Shown here one piece after another: positions 1 to 8,771 of a stretch of 64,000 nucleotides of DNA (within the stretch, counting starts at the first letter, position 1; every line of letters starts with the position of its first letter). The notes beneath the pieces were generated by a model. The model did not search any database. It was given only the letters and a program-made list of their open reading frames with translations, and was not told the DNA's origin. The position numbers and the translations under genes were made by a program. The stretch is from Rhodococcus pyridinivorans (lineage in GTDB: Bacteria; Actinomycetota; Actinomycetes; Mycobacteriales; Mycobacteriaceae). Location of the stretch: the NCBI RefSeq assembly GCF_900105195.1, contig NZ_FNRX01000002.1, forward strand, positions 682,001 through 746,000, read 5' to 3'.

Positions 1-393
1 TCCGACGTCGGCCTCGGCTATCTGCGGCTCGGCCAGCCCCTGACCACCCTGTCGGGCGGTGAGCGGCAGCGGCTCAAGCTCGCCACCGCGATGGCCGAGA
101 AGGGGGAGACCTACATCCTCGACGAACCCACCACGGGCCTGCACCTCGCCGACGTCGAACAGCTGCTCGGTCTGCTCGACCGGCTCGTCGAGTCCGGCAA
201 GTCGGTGATCGTCATCGAACACCACCAGGCCGTGATGGCCCACGCCGACTGGATCATCGACCTCGGTCCCGGCGCCGGCCACGACGGTGGACGCATCGTC
301 TTCGAGGGCACCCCCAGCGAACTCATGGAGGAGCGGTCGACGCTCACCGGCGAGCATCTCTCCGAGTACGTCGGGGTCGGGGTCAGCGGCTGA
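1..393 (+). CDS. UvrA-like ABC ATPase, C-terminal fragment (5' end outside window)
   Basis: The open frame enters from the left edge. About 130 residues are visible: an ABC signature ([12 protein letters not shown]), then Walker B with the UvrA-typical [10 protein letters not shown], and a conserved H-loop region ([29 protein letters not shown], quoted in part). This matches the second ATPase domain of UvrA or of the shorter UvrA-like drug-resistance/repair paralogues. The C-terminus is short after the H-loop and lacks a long tail, so a UvrA-like paralogue is as likely as housekeeping UvrA. The stop codon overlaps the convergent benE stop by 11 bp. Family is certain; the exact subfamily cannot be told from a fragment. 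Confidence 0.85.
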   Translation, partial: SDVGLGYLRLGQPLTTLSGGERQRLKLATAMAEKGETYILDEPTTGLHLADVEQLLGLLDRLVESGKSVIVIEHHQAVMAHADWIIDLGPGAGHDGGRIVFEGTPSELMEERSTLTGEHLSEYVGVGVSG

Positions 394-1633
394 AGTCCGG
401 ACGCTCCATCAGCCACGACACGGCCACACCCGCGACGAGCCCCCAGAACGCCGCGCCGATGTTCCAGACGGTGATGTTCGAGGCGGTGACCACGAACGCG
501 ACGAGCGCACCCATGGTGTGCTTGCTCGCGAACCCGGCCACGAAGGCGCCCTGCAACGCTTTGAGCATCGCCAGGCCGCCGAGAGTCGCGACGAACGAGG
601 CGGGCGCGGCGATCATCCACCGGACGAACAGCGGCGCGAACAGTCCGAAGACGATCGCCAGCGTCCCGCATGTGATCGCCGCGGTGTACTGACGGGACCG
701 TTCGCCCGACGACACGAGCAGCGCGTTGGTCGGTCCGGTCAGACAGGTCGACACGGCGCCGACGCACGCGGCAAGGAAGGACCACAGTCCGCACGCGATC
801 GCCGAGACGTTGACGGGCGGATTGTGCCCGGCCGAGCGCAGCACCGCGATGCCTTGTCCGTTCTGCACGACCAGCACGGTGATCGCGAGCGGCACGACGA
901 GTTCGAGGATCGCCGACCACGTGAACTGCGGGGCGGTGAACACCGGTGCGGCGAAGACCGCGCTGTCGGTCCCGGACGGTGAGAACCGGTCCGACAGCGC
1001 GACCGCGCCCACCCCGGCGAGCAGAGCGCCGAGGATGGGAGGCATCCACTTACCGAGGACTGCAACGGAACTGAGCAGGAGGAAGACGATCACCATCGGT
1101 GCGGCGATGGCGACGTCGGAACCGAGCGCCGAAACCAGATCGATGCCGAACTTCAGGAACACCCCCGCGACCATCGCCATGACGATGGGCATCGGCAACG
1201 CTTCCATCACTCGGCGCACCAGTCCCGAGGCCCCCAGCACCGTCACGAGGGCCGCTGTCACGAAAAATGCGCCGACCACCTCCGCCCAGCTCAGGTGGGT
1301 GAGCGACCCGCCGACCAGCACGGTGCCGGGGATGGTCCAGAAGAACCCGAGCGGTTGCCGGTAGGCGACGCTCATCACGATGGTGAGCAGCCCGTTGAGG
1401 GCGAACACCCCGAAGATCCACGACGCCAACTGCGGTGCGCTCAGCCCGCCCGCGGCGCCGGCGGCGAGGATCACGGCGACCGGTCCGGTGCACGAGAAGA
1501 CGAGCCCGATCAAGCCGTTCGCGGCGTATCGTGGGCCGAGATCCCGGAGTATCCCGCGCGGTCCGACGACGGGACGCACGGGGCGTTCGAACAGATCGGT
1601 CTCGGCGGTGGGGCGATCGTCCACGGCGGTCAA
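383..1633 (-). CDS. benE: Benzoate/H+ symporter BenE
   Basis: A 416-aa hydrophobic protein with roughly 11-12 membrane segments. It matches the BenE family through an early [17 protein letters not shown] segment, [15 protein letters not shown] and [21 protein letters not shown]. BenE proteins import benzoate with protons across the cytoplasmic membrane. The start is TTG at 1633, 3 bp after the benR stop and preceded at good distance by GAGG; an in-frame GTG three codons later is the alternative. It is the last gene of benABCD-benK-benR-benE, the same order known in Corynebacterium glutamicum. It gives the cluster a second uptake system beside BenK. Confidence 0.93.
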   Translation of the reverse strand: MTAVDDRPTAETDLFERPVRPVVGPRGILRDLGPRYAANGLIGLVFSCTGPVAVILAAGAAGGLSAPQLASWIFGVFALNGLLTIVMSVAYRQPLGFFWTIPGTVLVGGSLTHLSWAEVVGAFFVTAALVTVLGASGLVRRVMEALPMPIVMAMVAGVFLKFGIDLVSALGSDVAIAAPMVIVFLLLSSVAVLGKWMPPILGALLAGVGAVALSDRFSPSGTDSAVFAAPVFTAPQFTWSAILELVVPLAITVLVVQNGQGIAVLRSAGHNPPVNVSAIACGLWSFLAACVGAVSTCLTGPTNALLVSSGERSRQYTAAITCGTLAIVFGLFAPLFVRWMIAAPASFVATLGGLAMLKALQGAFVAGFASKHTMGALVAFVVTASNITVWNIGAAFWGLVAGVAVSWLMERPDFSR

Positions 1634-1636
1634 TGG

Positions 1637-4366
1637 TCAACCTCGATCCTGTTGTCGGAACTTCGCGGCGAGCTCGCTGCGCGAGCGGATGCCGAACTTC
1701 GAGTACACGCGGGTCAGGTGGTACTGCACGGTCTTGACGGACAGGAACAGCTCACCGGCGACTTCCTTGTTGGTGCGGCCCGACGCGACGAGTGTGGCCA
1801 CGGCGCGTTCCTGCGGAGTGAGGGTCGTGAAATCCGAACGCGGGGTCTCGGTCTCGCCGTCGCCGGTACGAAGACCACCGGCCTTGAGTTCCCGGTCGCA
1901 ACGTTCCACGTACGAGACGGCGCCGAGCGACGCGTACAGCTCACGGGCGGTGCGGATCACCGCGTCGGCGTCGCGGCGACGCCCCGCGCGGCGCATCGTC
2001 TGGCCGTACGCGAAGTTGATGCGTGCACGGTCGTAGGGCAGTGGCAGCGTGTCGATCTCGTCGAGTGCGTGTTCGAAAGCGTCGCGGGCGGCGTCGATGT
2101 CGCCGCGGGCTCCGAGGATGCGACCGCGCACGTAACCGAGGCGGGCCTTGGCGGAGCGGTGACCGCGTTCGGCGGCGAGTTCCTCGTGCGGCCGCAGGAA
2201 TTCGTCCGCTTCGTCGACGCGTCCGGTGATCACGAGGGCGTTGCCGTAGAGATCCGGCCACGGCCAGTGGCCGGGTTCGTCGACGGCGCCCCGCTCGCGC
2301 ATGGTGACGATCGGTTCCAGATAGCGCAACACGCTCGTGTAGTCGGAGACGACCTCGGCGCACTGCGCCAGACACAGGCAGGCCGGTACGAGCATGAGCG
2401 GGTAGTCGTTGTTCCCGGCGCGGGCACGGTGGGCGTGTTCCCGTGCCGCGGTCCAGTTCCCGCGCAGCGCCTGGACCTGGGCGCCGGTCCAGTGGACGAG
2501 CGGTCGGAGCAGATCGAGTTGTGTCGCGTCGAGCTGCGCCGCCGCGCGATCGACGGTGCGCAGCGCGTCGGACCACGCACCGAGCGCGAATTGTGTTCGC
2601 GCGAGCCAGGCCTGCGCCCACAGCGAGATGCGCAGCGACCCGCCGCGGAAGATGGTCGGTTCGGCCGCCTCGAGTTCGGTCCGGGCGAGATCGGGCCGGT
2701 CGAGCACCAATGCGAGCCACCCCTCGGCCATGCGGATGCGCTGGCTCTGCGCTCCGAGCCGGATGACATCGGACAGAGCCGAATACGACTCGACGGCCTC
2801 ATCGACGCGACCGGTCATCGCCAGCCCGAGTCCGCGGATGGCCCGGGACTCGACGACGGGTGGAGCCGTCTCGGGGAGGGTGTCCGCGGCACGATCGGCC
2901 CACAGGACAAGATCGTCGCCGCGCAGCCGTGCCAACGAATGCAACACCATGCGTTGCGAAATCGTCGCGGCGAGTTCGGGTTCGGATTCCGGATCGTCGA
3001 GCATCGACCATGCTTCGGTGAGAAGGTGGTGCGCTTCCGCGGCCCGCCCCCGCTGGATCGCGAGATAGCCGAGCACGGCGTTGCGCATCGGTCCGCTCGG
3101 CACGCTCTCGATCTCGGGGACGAACGTCTGGGCCTGGGGCAGGTCGGCCGCACCGGTCAGTGCGTCGACACCGCGGATCATCCTGCGGGTCCGTAGTTCT
3201 CGGTCGAGAGTGATACGGCTCGCGGTGATGAGCGCTTCGGCCGCTTGGGACCAGGCGCCGTCGGCGGCGCATCGCCGGGCGTAAGCGTCGAGGTCGGCGG
3301 CGAGTTCCTCGTTTCCGGTCGGTGTCGCGGACACCAGGTGGAACAACCGGGCGCCCTCGTCGTCGACGAGCGAAGCGGCCCGCGCGTGCAGGCTGTGCCA
3401 GCGGGCCGGGCCGATCTCGTCGGCCACGGCGGCGCGGGTCATGGGATCGGGGAACGACAACGACACCACGCCCCGCTGTTCACGCATCGTGAGCAGACCG
3501 AGCCGGTGGGCCTCGTCGAGCGGCCCGGTCGTGTCGCCGACCTCGGCGAGTTCGGCGACGAGCGCGAGGGATTCGGTGGCTCCCCGTGTCGCGGCGGTGT
3601 CCAGGACGGCGACCGATTCGACGAGCGCGCGCGTGTCCGGTGAACACCGGGCAAGGATGCGACCCACTTTCCCCGCGTGTTGTCTCGGTGCTGGGAAACG
3701 CGCCTGCCAGCGGTGCCATTCGTCGCGAGGGATCTCGTCGAGAAGCTGCAGGATCGAGCGGGTGTTCCCGAGCGTGTGTTCCTGCAGGCGACGCGCCGTC
3801 CACGCGGACAGGTCGACGCCGATGCGATGCAGTGCGAGTTGCGCGACATCCGGGGGCGCCAGCGCGCCGACGTGGAGGGTGTCCACGCGGTGGCTGTTCG
3901 AGAGGAGGTCGGCGGTCGCCGGGGCGACATCGTCGGGAAGCACGTCGGGCACGATCCAGATCATGAGCAGGGGACGTCCGTGCGCTCGCCTCAGCGACGA
4001 CGACAGCGACTGCAACGACTCGGCATCCGCGTAGTGCGCGTCGTCGACGACGATCACCGTCGCGTCGTCGATCCGGTCGAGGAGCGTGCGTGCCGCCTCC
4101 ACCGGGTCGCCCGCCGTGACGGTGTCACCGAGCAGCTGTTCGAGCACGGACCACGGATGGCCGGCTTCCCAGCGGGCCCCGGTCGCGTCGTGTACGGCGA
4201 GGTCGTCGTGGCGAGCGACGAAATACGAAACGAGGGAGGATTTCCCGACGCCGGACGCCCCCTCGACGAGGACCAGCGAGGGGACACCCGCGCGGGCTTC
4301 GTCGAGGAGGCGTTCGAGTTGCAACAACTCGGAGTTCCGGCCGATCAGCACAACGTTGTCCGTCAC
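1637..4366 (-). CDS. benR: LuxR-family STAND ATPase regulator of benzoate genes (BenR-like)
   Basis: About 909 aa. The N-terminal AAA/STAND ATPase has Walker A (GASGVGKSS, near residue 30) and a Walker B-like VIVVDDAHYADAESL. A long helical TPR-like middle follows, then a C-terminal LuxR helix-turn-helix (LTPQERAVATLVASGRTNKE...LFLSVKTVQYHL). Such LAL/MalT-like proteins bind an inducer and activate transcription. The start is GTG at 4366, sharing GTGA with the benK stop; the longer upstream frame is an antisense-like extension into benK. C. glutamicum has a LuxR-type BenR at the same place between benD and benK/benE, so control of ben by benzoate or muconate is inferred. No ligand residue can be pointed to. 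Confidence 0.88.
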   Translation of the reverse strand: MTDNVVLIGRNSELLQLERLLDEARAGVPSLVLVEGASGVGKSSLVSYFVARHDDLAVHDATGARWEAGHPWSVLEQLLGDTVTAGDPVEAARTLLDRIDDATVIVVDDAHYADAESLQSLSSSLRRAHGRPLLMIWIVPDVLPDDVAPATADLLSNSHRVDTLHVGALAPPDVAQLALHRIGVDLSAWTARRLQEHTLGNTRSILQLLDEIPRDEWHRWQARFPAPRQHAGKVGRILARCSPDTRALVESVAVLDTAATRGATESLALVAELAEVGDTTGPLDEAHRLGLLTMREQRGVVSLSFPDPMTRAAVADEIGPARWHSLHARAASLVDDEGARLFHLVSATPTGNEELAADLDAYARRCAADGAWSQAAEALITASRITLDRELRTRRMIRGVDALTGAADLPQAQTFVPEIESVPSGPMRNAVLGYLAIQRGRAAEAHHLLTEAWSMLDDPESEPELAATISQRMVLHSLARLRGDDLVLWADRAADTLPETAPPVVESRAIRGLGLAMTGRVDEAVESYSALSDVIRLGAQSQRIRMAEGWLALVLDRPDLARTELEAAEPTIFRGGSLRISLWAQAWLARTQFALGAWSDALRTVDRAAAQLDATQLDLLRPLVHWTGAQVQALRGNWTAAREHAHRARAGNNDYPLMLVPACLCLAQCAEVVSDYTSVLRYLEPIVTMRERGAVDEPGHWPWPDLYGNALVITGRVDEADEFLRPHEELAAERGHRSAKARLGYVRGRILGARGDIDAARDAFEHALDEIDTLPLPYDRARINFAYGQTMRRAGRRRDADAVIRTARELYASLGAVSYVERCDRELKAGGLRTGDGETETPRSDFTTLTPQERAVATLVASGRTNKEVAGELFLSVKTVQYHLTRVYSKFGIRSRSELAAKFRQQDRG

Positions 4367-5706
4367 ACATCCACGGTAGTCGGCACGGGGCGATCGGAAC
4401 TGCGGACCGGCGAGACGGACTGGACCGGGCGGGGCACGAACCACGTGACCAGACCACCGGCGAGCGCGATACCCGCGAAGATGTAGAAGTTCACGTTGTT
4501 CGCGAAGCCCGCGCCGATGAGCAGACCTCCGATGACCGGGCCGACGATGCCGCCCAGGCGGCCGAAGCCGGCGCACCACGCCACACCCGCGGCGCGGGCG
4601 GGGGTGTCGTAGTAGTTGGACACGAACCCGTAGATGAGCACCTGGGTGCCGATCGTGCCCGTACCGGCGATCGCGACGGCGGTGAGCAGCACCGGCAGCG
4701 GGAAACCGAGCGTGAGCAGCACGAGGGCCACGGCCGCGAGGAAGAAGGTGGTGACGATGACGGACTGCGGTCCGCGGCCGTCGGCGACCTTCGAGGCGAG
4801 CAGGCCGCCGAGGATGGCGCCGCCGTTGAGGACGAGGAGGAAGGCGAGCGAGCCGTTGGCGTTGTAACCGGCGTCGGCCATGATCTTCGGCAGCCAGGTG
4901 TTGAGGCCGTAGGTGAGCAGCAGACCGGCGAAGCTCATCATGCCGAGCAGTCCCGTACCGAGGGCGTACTTGCGGGTCGCGAGTGCCGCGAAACCGATCT
5001 TCTCGGTGGAAGCGACAGGTGCTGCGGACGGCAGCGGGAAACCGAACTTCTCGCACACACGCTGCGCCTCGTCGGAGCGTCCCCGCGACTGCAGCCAGGA
5101 GGGCGACTCGGGAAGCTTCATCAGTGCCAGCGGGAGCAGGATGAGCAGCGGCAACGCGCCGATGAGGAACAGTCCGCGCCAGCCGATCGCGTCGCGCAGC
5201 AGGATCGCGAGCAGCGAGGCCATCACACCGCCGGCGGGGACACCGCTGTAGACGATGGCGTTGAACAGGTTGCGCTTGCCGGGCGGAGCGAACTCGGCGA
5301 CCACGGCTCCGGCGGTGGCGACGAGACCGCCGACGCCGATGCCGGTGAAGAAGCGGAGCGCGCCGAACATCGTGATGCTCGTGGAGAAGGCCGCCGCACC
5401 CATGCCGACGGAGAACCAGACGATGTTGATCAACATCATCTTCCGGCGGCCGACGCGGTCACCGAACGCACCGGTCAGCAGCGCGCCGACCATGACGCCG
5501 ATGAGCGCGTAGGAGCCGAGGGCACCACCCTGCTGGGCAGAGATCTCCCCGAGCTGGGTCGGATCGGCCATCAGGGTCGGAAGGACGGTGCCGTACACGA
5601 CGAGGTCGTAGCCGTCGAAGATGATCGCGAGGGTGGCGAGCGCGACGATCCAGATGACGCTGCGCCGATGTTGTGGACTGGCCCAGGTCTGCGTGGCGTG
5701 GGGCAT
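4363..5706 (-). CDS. benK: Benzoate MFS transporter BenK (aromatic acid:H+ symporter)
   Basis: A 447-aa MFS protein of the AAHS family. It has FDGYDLVVYGTVLPTLM in TM1, typical of aromatic acid symporters (DGxD), and a GDRVGRRKM loop 2-3 motif; twelve membrane segments are predicted. It imports benzoate or a related acid. The start is ATG 5706 with GGAGCA upstream; the frame upstream to 6228 is read-through of antisense benD sequence and was rejected. It is separated from benD by 101 bp that contain an intrinsic terminator, so expression may be lower than benABCD or partly independent. The stop overlaps the benR start (GTGA). Confidence 0.93.
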   Translation of the reverse strand: MPHATQTWASPQHRRSVIWIVALATLAIIFDGYDLVVYGTVLPTLMADPTQLGEISAQQGGALGSYALIGVMVGALLTGAFGDRVGRRKMMLINIVWFSVGMGAAAFSTSITMFGALRFFTGIGVGGLVATAGAVVAEFAPPGKRNLFNAIVYSGVPAGGVMASLLAILLRDAIGWRGLFLIGALPLLILLPLALMKLPESPSWLQSRGRSDEAQRVCEKFGFPLPSAAPVASTEKIGFAALATRKYALGTGLLGMMSFAGLLLTYGLNTWLPKIMADAGYNANGSLAFLLVLNGGAILGGLLASKVADGRGPQSVIVTTFFLAAVALVLLTLGFPLPVLLTAVAIAGTGTIGTQVLIYGFVSNYYDTPARAAGVAWCAGFGRLGGIVGPVIGGLLIGAGFANNVNFYIFAGIALAGGLVTWFVPRPVQSVSPVRSSDRPVPTTVDV

Positions 5707-5748
5707 GCGTTGCTCCGGTCTGTGGGTGGAGTCACAAGAGGATTCGGG

Positions 5749-5794
5749 GAGAAAAGTGGCCTCACCGGGGGGGACTGGCGCCTCCGGTGAGGCC
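5749..5794 (-). terminator. Intrinsic terminator/attenuator between benD and benK
   Basis: On the minus strand an 11-bp perfect stem (GGCCTCACCGG 5758-5768 with CCGGTGAGGCC 5784-5794, 15-nt loop) is followed directly by ACTTTTCTCC. It lies 14 bp beyond the benD stop and about 50 bp before the benK start. This is a regular Rho-independent design, uncommon in such GC-rich DNA, and should reduce read-through from the catabolic genes into benK-benR-benE. Confidence 0.8.
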
Positions 5795-5807
5795 GAGCGA
5801 GGGGCGG

Positions 5808-6605
5808 TCAGCCCAGATCGCCGCCGGCGACGGGAAGAACCGTGCCGGTGATGTAGGAGGCCTCCTCGGAGGCCAGGAAACAGATCGCGGCGGCCTGCTC
5901 GTCGAGCGTGCCGTACCGCTTGAGCAGGGAGGAATCGACGGTCTGGTCCACGATCTGCTGGTACCAGGCCTTCTCCTGCTCGGACTGCGGCGACGGACCG
6001 CGCGCGATCCGCCGCTCGGGAGCGACGGTGCCGCCCGGGGCGGTCGCCACCACGCGGACCCCGTAGGGGGCGAGTTCGAGGGCGAGCGACGCGGTGATCG
6101 CGTTGACCCCACCCTTCGCCGCCGAATACGGCACGCGGTTGACGCCGCGGGTCGCGACCGACGAGACGTTCACGATCGTGCCGGCGCGTCGCTCGATCAG
6201 ATGGGGAGCGGCGGCGCGACACGTCCACAGAGTGGGGAACAGCGACCGCCGGATCTCCTTCTCGATCTCCTCCGGCGCATAGTGCTCGTACGGCTTGGCC
6301 CAGATCGTGCCGCCGACGACGTTGATCAGCACGTCGATGCGGCCGGTGGTGCGGACGGCGTGGGAGATCGCCTTCTCCGCGCCCTCGAAGGTCTCGAGAT
6401 CCGCCGTCACCGAATGCGCCTTGCCGCCCGCCTCGCGCAGCTGCTCGGCCACCTCGTAGACGAGATCCGCGCGGTCGACGAGCACGACCTCACCGCCCTC
6501 GGCGGCGATGCGGGTCGCCACCGTGAGACCGATGCCCTGCGCGGCGCCGGTGATCGTCAGGCACCGTCCGTCGAACCGGCCCGGGAAGATCTTCGTTTCG
6601 ATCAT
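5808..6605 (-). CDS. benD: cis-1,6-dihydroxycyclohexadiene-1-carboxylate dehydrogenase BenD
   Basis: A 265-aa short-chain dehydrogenase. The N-terminal Rossmann motif is TGAAQGIG, with NVSSVATRG and catalytic YSAAK (Tyr-x3-Lys) further on. It oxidises the benzoate cis-dihydrodiol with NAD+ and loss of CO2 to catechol. The start ATG 6605 shares four bases (ATGA) with the benC stop, indicating translational coupling. The length and the GRCLTITGAAQGIGL start match BenD/XylL. It is the last gene before the intrinsic terminator. Confidence 0.95.
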   Translation of the reverse strand: MIETKIFPGRFDGRCLTITGAAQGIGLTVATRIAAEGGEVVLVDRADLVYEVAEQLREAGGKAHSVTADLETFEGAEKAISHAVRTTGRIDVLINVVGGTIWAKPYEHYAPEEIEKEIRRSLFPTLWTCRAAAPHLIERRAGTIVNVSSVATRGVNRVPYSAAKGGVNAITASLALELAPYGVRVVATAPGGTVAPERRIARGPSPQSEQEKAWYQQIVDQTVDSSLLKRYGTLDEQAAAICFLASEEASYITGTVLPVAGGDLG

Positions 6606-8221
6606 GAGGAGACACCTGCTGGGGCACCGCTGGCGATGGCGCGACGCATCGTCTCCTTGGCGTGCTGCGAGTGGACGACGATCAGGTCGCGCGCGGCGGC
6701 CTTGTCGCCCTTCTCGAACGCCTCGACGAGCTGCAGGTGCTCGTCGACGATGTGCTCCTCGATCCACTGCGCGTCGCGCAGGACCTGCTTCATCAACCGG
6801 GTGACCTCGAGCTTGTTGTAGGCCTCGAGCAGCACCGGGTTGGTGCAGCAGCGGAAGAGGAACTCGTGGAAGGCCGCATTGGTGTCGGTGAACGCCGCGG
6901 CGTCGGTGAAGTGGTCGCCTTCGACCGACGCGCCGGACGCCTCGGCGAGGATGCGGAACTCGACGAGCTGCTCCGGCGTGAGCCGGCCGATCGTGAGTTC
7001 GACGACCCCGAGTTCGAGGGCCATGCGGGCGTCGAACTGCTCGTCCGATTCGGCGACGGGCGGATGCTCCTCGCCGATCTCGTAATTGCCGGGCTCGGGG
7101 TTCTCGAGCACCACCGGACGACCGGTCTCGGCGGCAGCCTTCTCCGCCGCGGCCTTCTCGGCGTCGGTGGCAGCGGGTGCGGTTGCCCCACCCGGGGTGG
7201 CCGAGGTGTTGAACTTCTCGAAGTAGAAGTTCGTCGGCTCGATACCGTTCTCGGACAGGTGGTTACGCACCGCCTCCACCATGGGCGGCGGACCGCACAG
7301 GTAAATGTCCACATCACCGTCGTTGAGGTGCGACGGCTCGAACAGACCCGTCACGTATCCCTTGTTCGGGGCGGACGACGCTTCGTCGGCGACGCAGTAG
7401 TCGAACGTGAAGTTCGGCAGCCGCTTCGTGTACTCCTCGAGCGCGTCGAGTTCGACGAGATCGTGATCGAAGGTGACACCGTAGATCAGGTGCACCGGCT
7501 GGTCCGAGCCGTCGGCCTCGATCTTCGACAGGATCGACAGCAGCGGCGCCAGGCCGGTACCGCCGGCGAGCAGCAGCGACGGACGCTTGCGCTCGCGCAG
7601 GAAGAAGCTGCCGAATGGGCCGGTGAACTCCAGGGTATCGCCGACCTGCGCGCGGTCGCGCAGGTACTCGGACATCAGACCGTCCTCGGTGATCTTCACG
7701 AGGAACGCGAGCGAATTCTCGTGCGGGCCGGTGCTGAACGAGTACGAGCGGGTCGCCGGCTTACCGGTGCCGTCCTCGCTGCCGGGCACGCCGATGTTGA
7801 CGTACTGACCGGGCAGGAACACCAGATCGTCACGGTTGTCGATCTCGACGGTGAACCCGACGACGCTCTCGGAGTAACGGCGCAGATCTGTGATGGTCGC
7901 GCTGTACGAGGCGGCCGCGGTCTTCGCGACATCGGAGGTGCTCGCGATCTGCACCACCAGATCGGATTCCGGCATCATCTGGCACGGCAGGCAGTAACCC
8001 TGCTCGGCCTCTTCGTCGGTGAGGGCGTCCTCGATGTAGTCGCCGCCGTCGTAGCTGCCCGATTCGCAGAAGGCCTTGCAGGTTCCGCACGCGCCGTCGC
8101 GGCAGTCGAGCGGAATGTTGATGCGTGCCTTGTACGAGGCGTCGGCGACGGTCTCGTTCGGGTTGACCTTGATGAAGCGGGTGACCCCGTCCTCGAAGCT
8201 CAATGCCACCTGGTAAGCCAT
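6602..8221 (-). CDS. benC: Benzoate dioxygenase reductase BenC with C-terminal FCD-like domain
   Basis: 539 aa, whereas simple BenC proteins are about 340. Residues 1-95 form a plant-type [2Fe-2S] ferredoxin (C40, C45, C48, C80). Residues 105-200 are the FAD domain (RSYS at 158-161), and 205-335 the NADH domain (GGTGLAP about 221-227, YLCGPPPM about 307-314). A low-complexity Ala/Glu linker (341-375) leads to a helical domain at about 400-535 that resembles the ligand/metal-binding FCD domain of GntR regulators: N448-x3-H452, H495 and H517 sit where that family has Asp/His metal ligands. It passes electrons from NADH to BenAB. The role of the extra domain is unknown; allosteric sensing is my inference. 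It overlaps benD by ATGA. Confidence 0.94.
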   Translation of the reverse strand: MAYQVALSFEDGVTRFIKVNPNETVADASYKARINIPLDCRDGACGTCKAFCESGSYDGGDYIEDALTDEEAEQGYCLPCQMMPESDLVVQIASTSDVAKTAAASYSATITDLRRYSESVVGFTVEIDNRDDLVFLPGQYVNIGVPGSEDGTGKPATRSYSFSTGPHENSLAFLVKITEDGLMSEYLRDRAQVGDTLEFTGPFGSFFLRERKRPSLLLAGGTGLAPLLSILSKIEADGSDQPVHLIYGVTFDHDLVELDALEEYTKRLPNFTFDYCVADEASSAPNKGYVTGLFEPSHLNDGDVDIYLCGPPPMVEAVRNHLSENGIEPTNFYFEKFNTSATPGGATAPAATDAEKAAAEKAAAETGRPVVLENPEPGNYEIGEEHPPVAESDEQFDARMALELGVVELTIGRLTPEQLVEFRILAEASGASVEGDHFTDAAAFTDTNAAFHEFLFRCCTNPVLLEAYNKLEVTRLMKQVLRDAQWIEEHIVDEHLQLVEAFEKGDKAAARDLIVVHSQHAKETMRRAIASGAPAGVSS

Positions 8222-8253
8222 GGCACGTGCCTCCTTTCGTGATCGGGGTGGAA

Positions 8254-8757
8254 CTAGACGACGTAGACGTCGACGATGTGGTGGATGTAGTCGTTCTTCA
8301 GGACGATCTTCTTCTTCTTGATCACCGGCTGTGCGCCCGAGACATCGAGGGTGAGGAAGGTGGTCCCGAAGTAGGTGTCGGTGGTGTTGTAGCGGAAGTA
8401 CAACGAGAACCAGTTGTGCCGCAGGTCGATTTCGGTGCCGCGACGCTCGAGGATCTCGACGTTGGTGATGTTGTGTCCCGTGCGGGGTTCGGGCAGCGAG
8501 GTCGCCGACGAACGGTCGGTGCGGATGCGGAACACCCGGTCCTCGAGGCCGCCGCGATTCGGGTAGTAGATCAGCGAGATCTCGGTCTGCGGGTTCTCGG
8601 TGAGAGCACCGTCGTCGTCCCAGGCCGGCATCCAGTACTCGGCATCGGGGTGGTAGCACTCGAGCCACTGCTCGAACTCGCGGTCGTCGAGCAGTCGGGC
8701 CTCACGGTAGAGGAACTGTTCGATGTCGGTCTGCGTGAATTCGTGTACGGCAGTCAT
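8254..8757 (-). CDS. benB: Benzoate 1,2-dioxygenase beta (small) subunit BenB
   Basis: 167 aa of the ring-hydroxylating dioxygenase beta family (NTF2-like cone fold). Conserved segments are FLYREARLLDDREFEQWL, YHPDAEYWMPAW and RTGHNITNVEI. The beta subunit is structural and joins BenA in an alpha3beta3 oxygenase. The start is ATG 8757 after AGAGGAACC, 14 bp beyond the benA stop; benC follows after 32 bp. Full family length, with no sign of damage. Confidence 0.95.
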   Translation of the reverse strand: MTAVHEFTQTDIEQFLYREARLLDDREFEQWLECYHPDAEYWMPAWDDDGALTENPQTEISLIYYPNRGGLEDRVFRIRTDRSSATSLPEPRTGHNITNVEILERRGTEIDLRHNWFSLYFRYNTTDTYFGTTFLTLDVSGAQPVIKKKKIVLKNDYIHHIVDVYVV

Positions 8758-8771
8758 GATTCCGGTTCCTC

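Noticed and set aside
1295-3196. A 633-codon plus-strand frame opposite benE/benR
   Set aside because: It is antisense to conserved transporter and LuxR-family sequence and shows no protein family; shadow frame.
4367-5056. N-terminal extension of BenR by 230 codons
   Set aside because: It lies within benK in another frame and is Arg/Pro-rich without a domain; the GTGA overlap start at 4366 leads directly into the ATPase domain.
5707-6228. N-terminal extension of BenK
   Set aside because: The extra 174 codons read through antisense-like benD sequence; the MFS protein starts properly at ATG 5706 with an SD.
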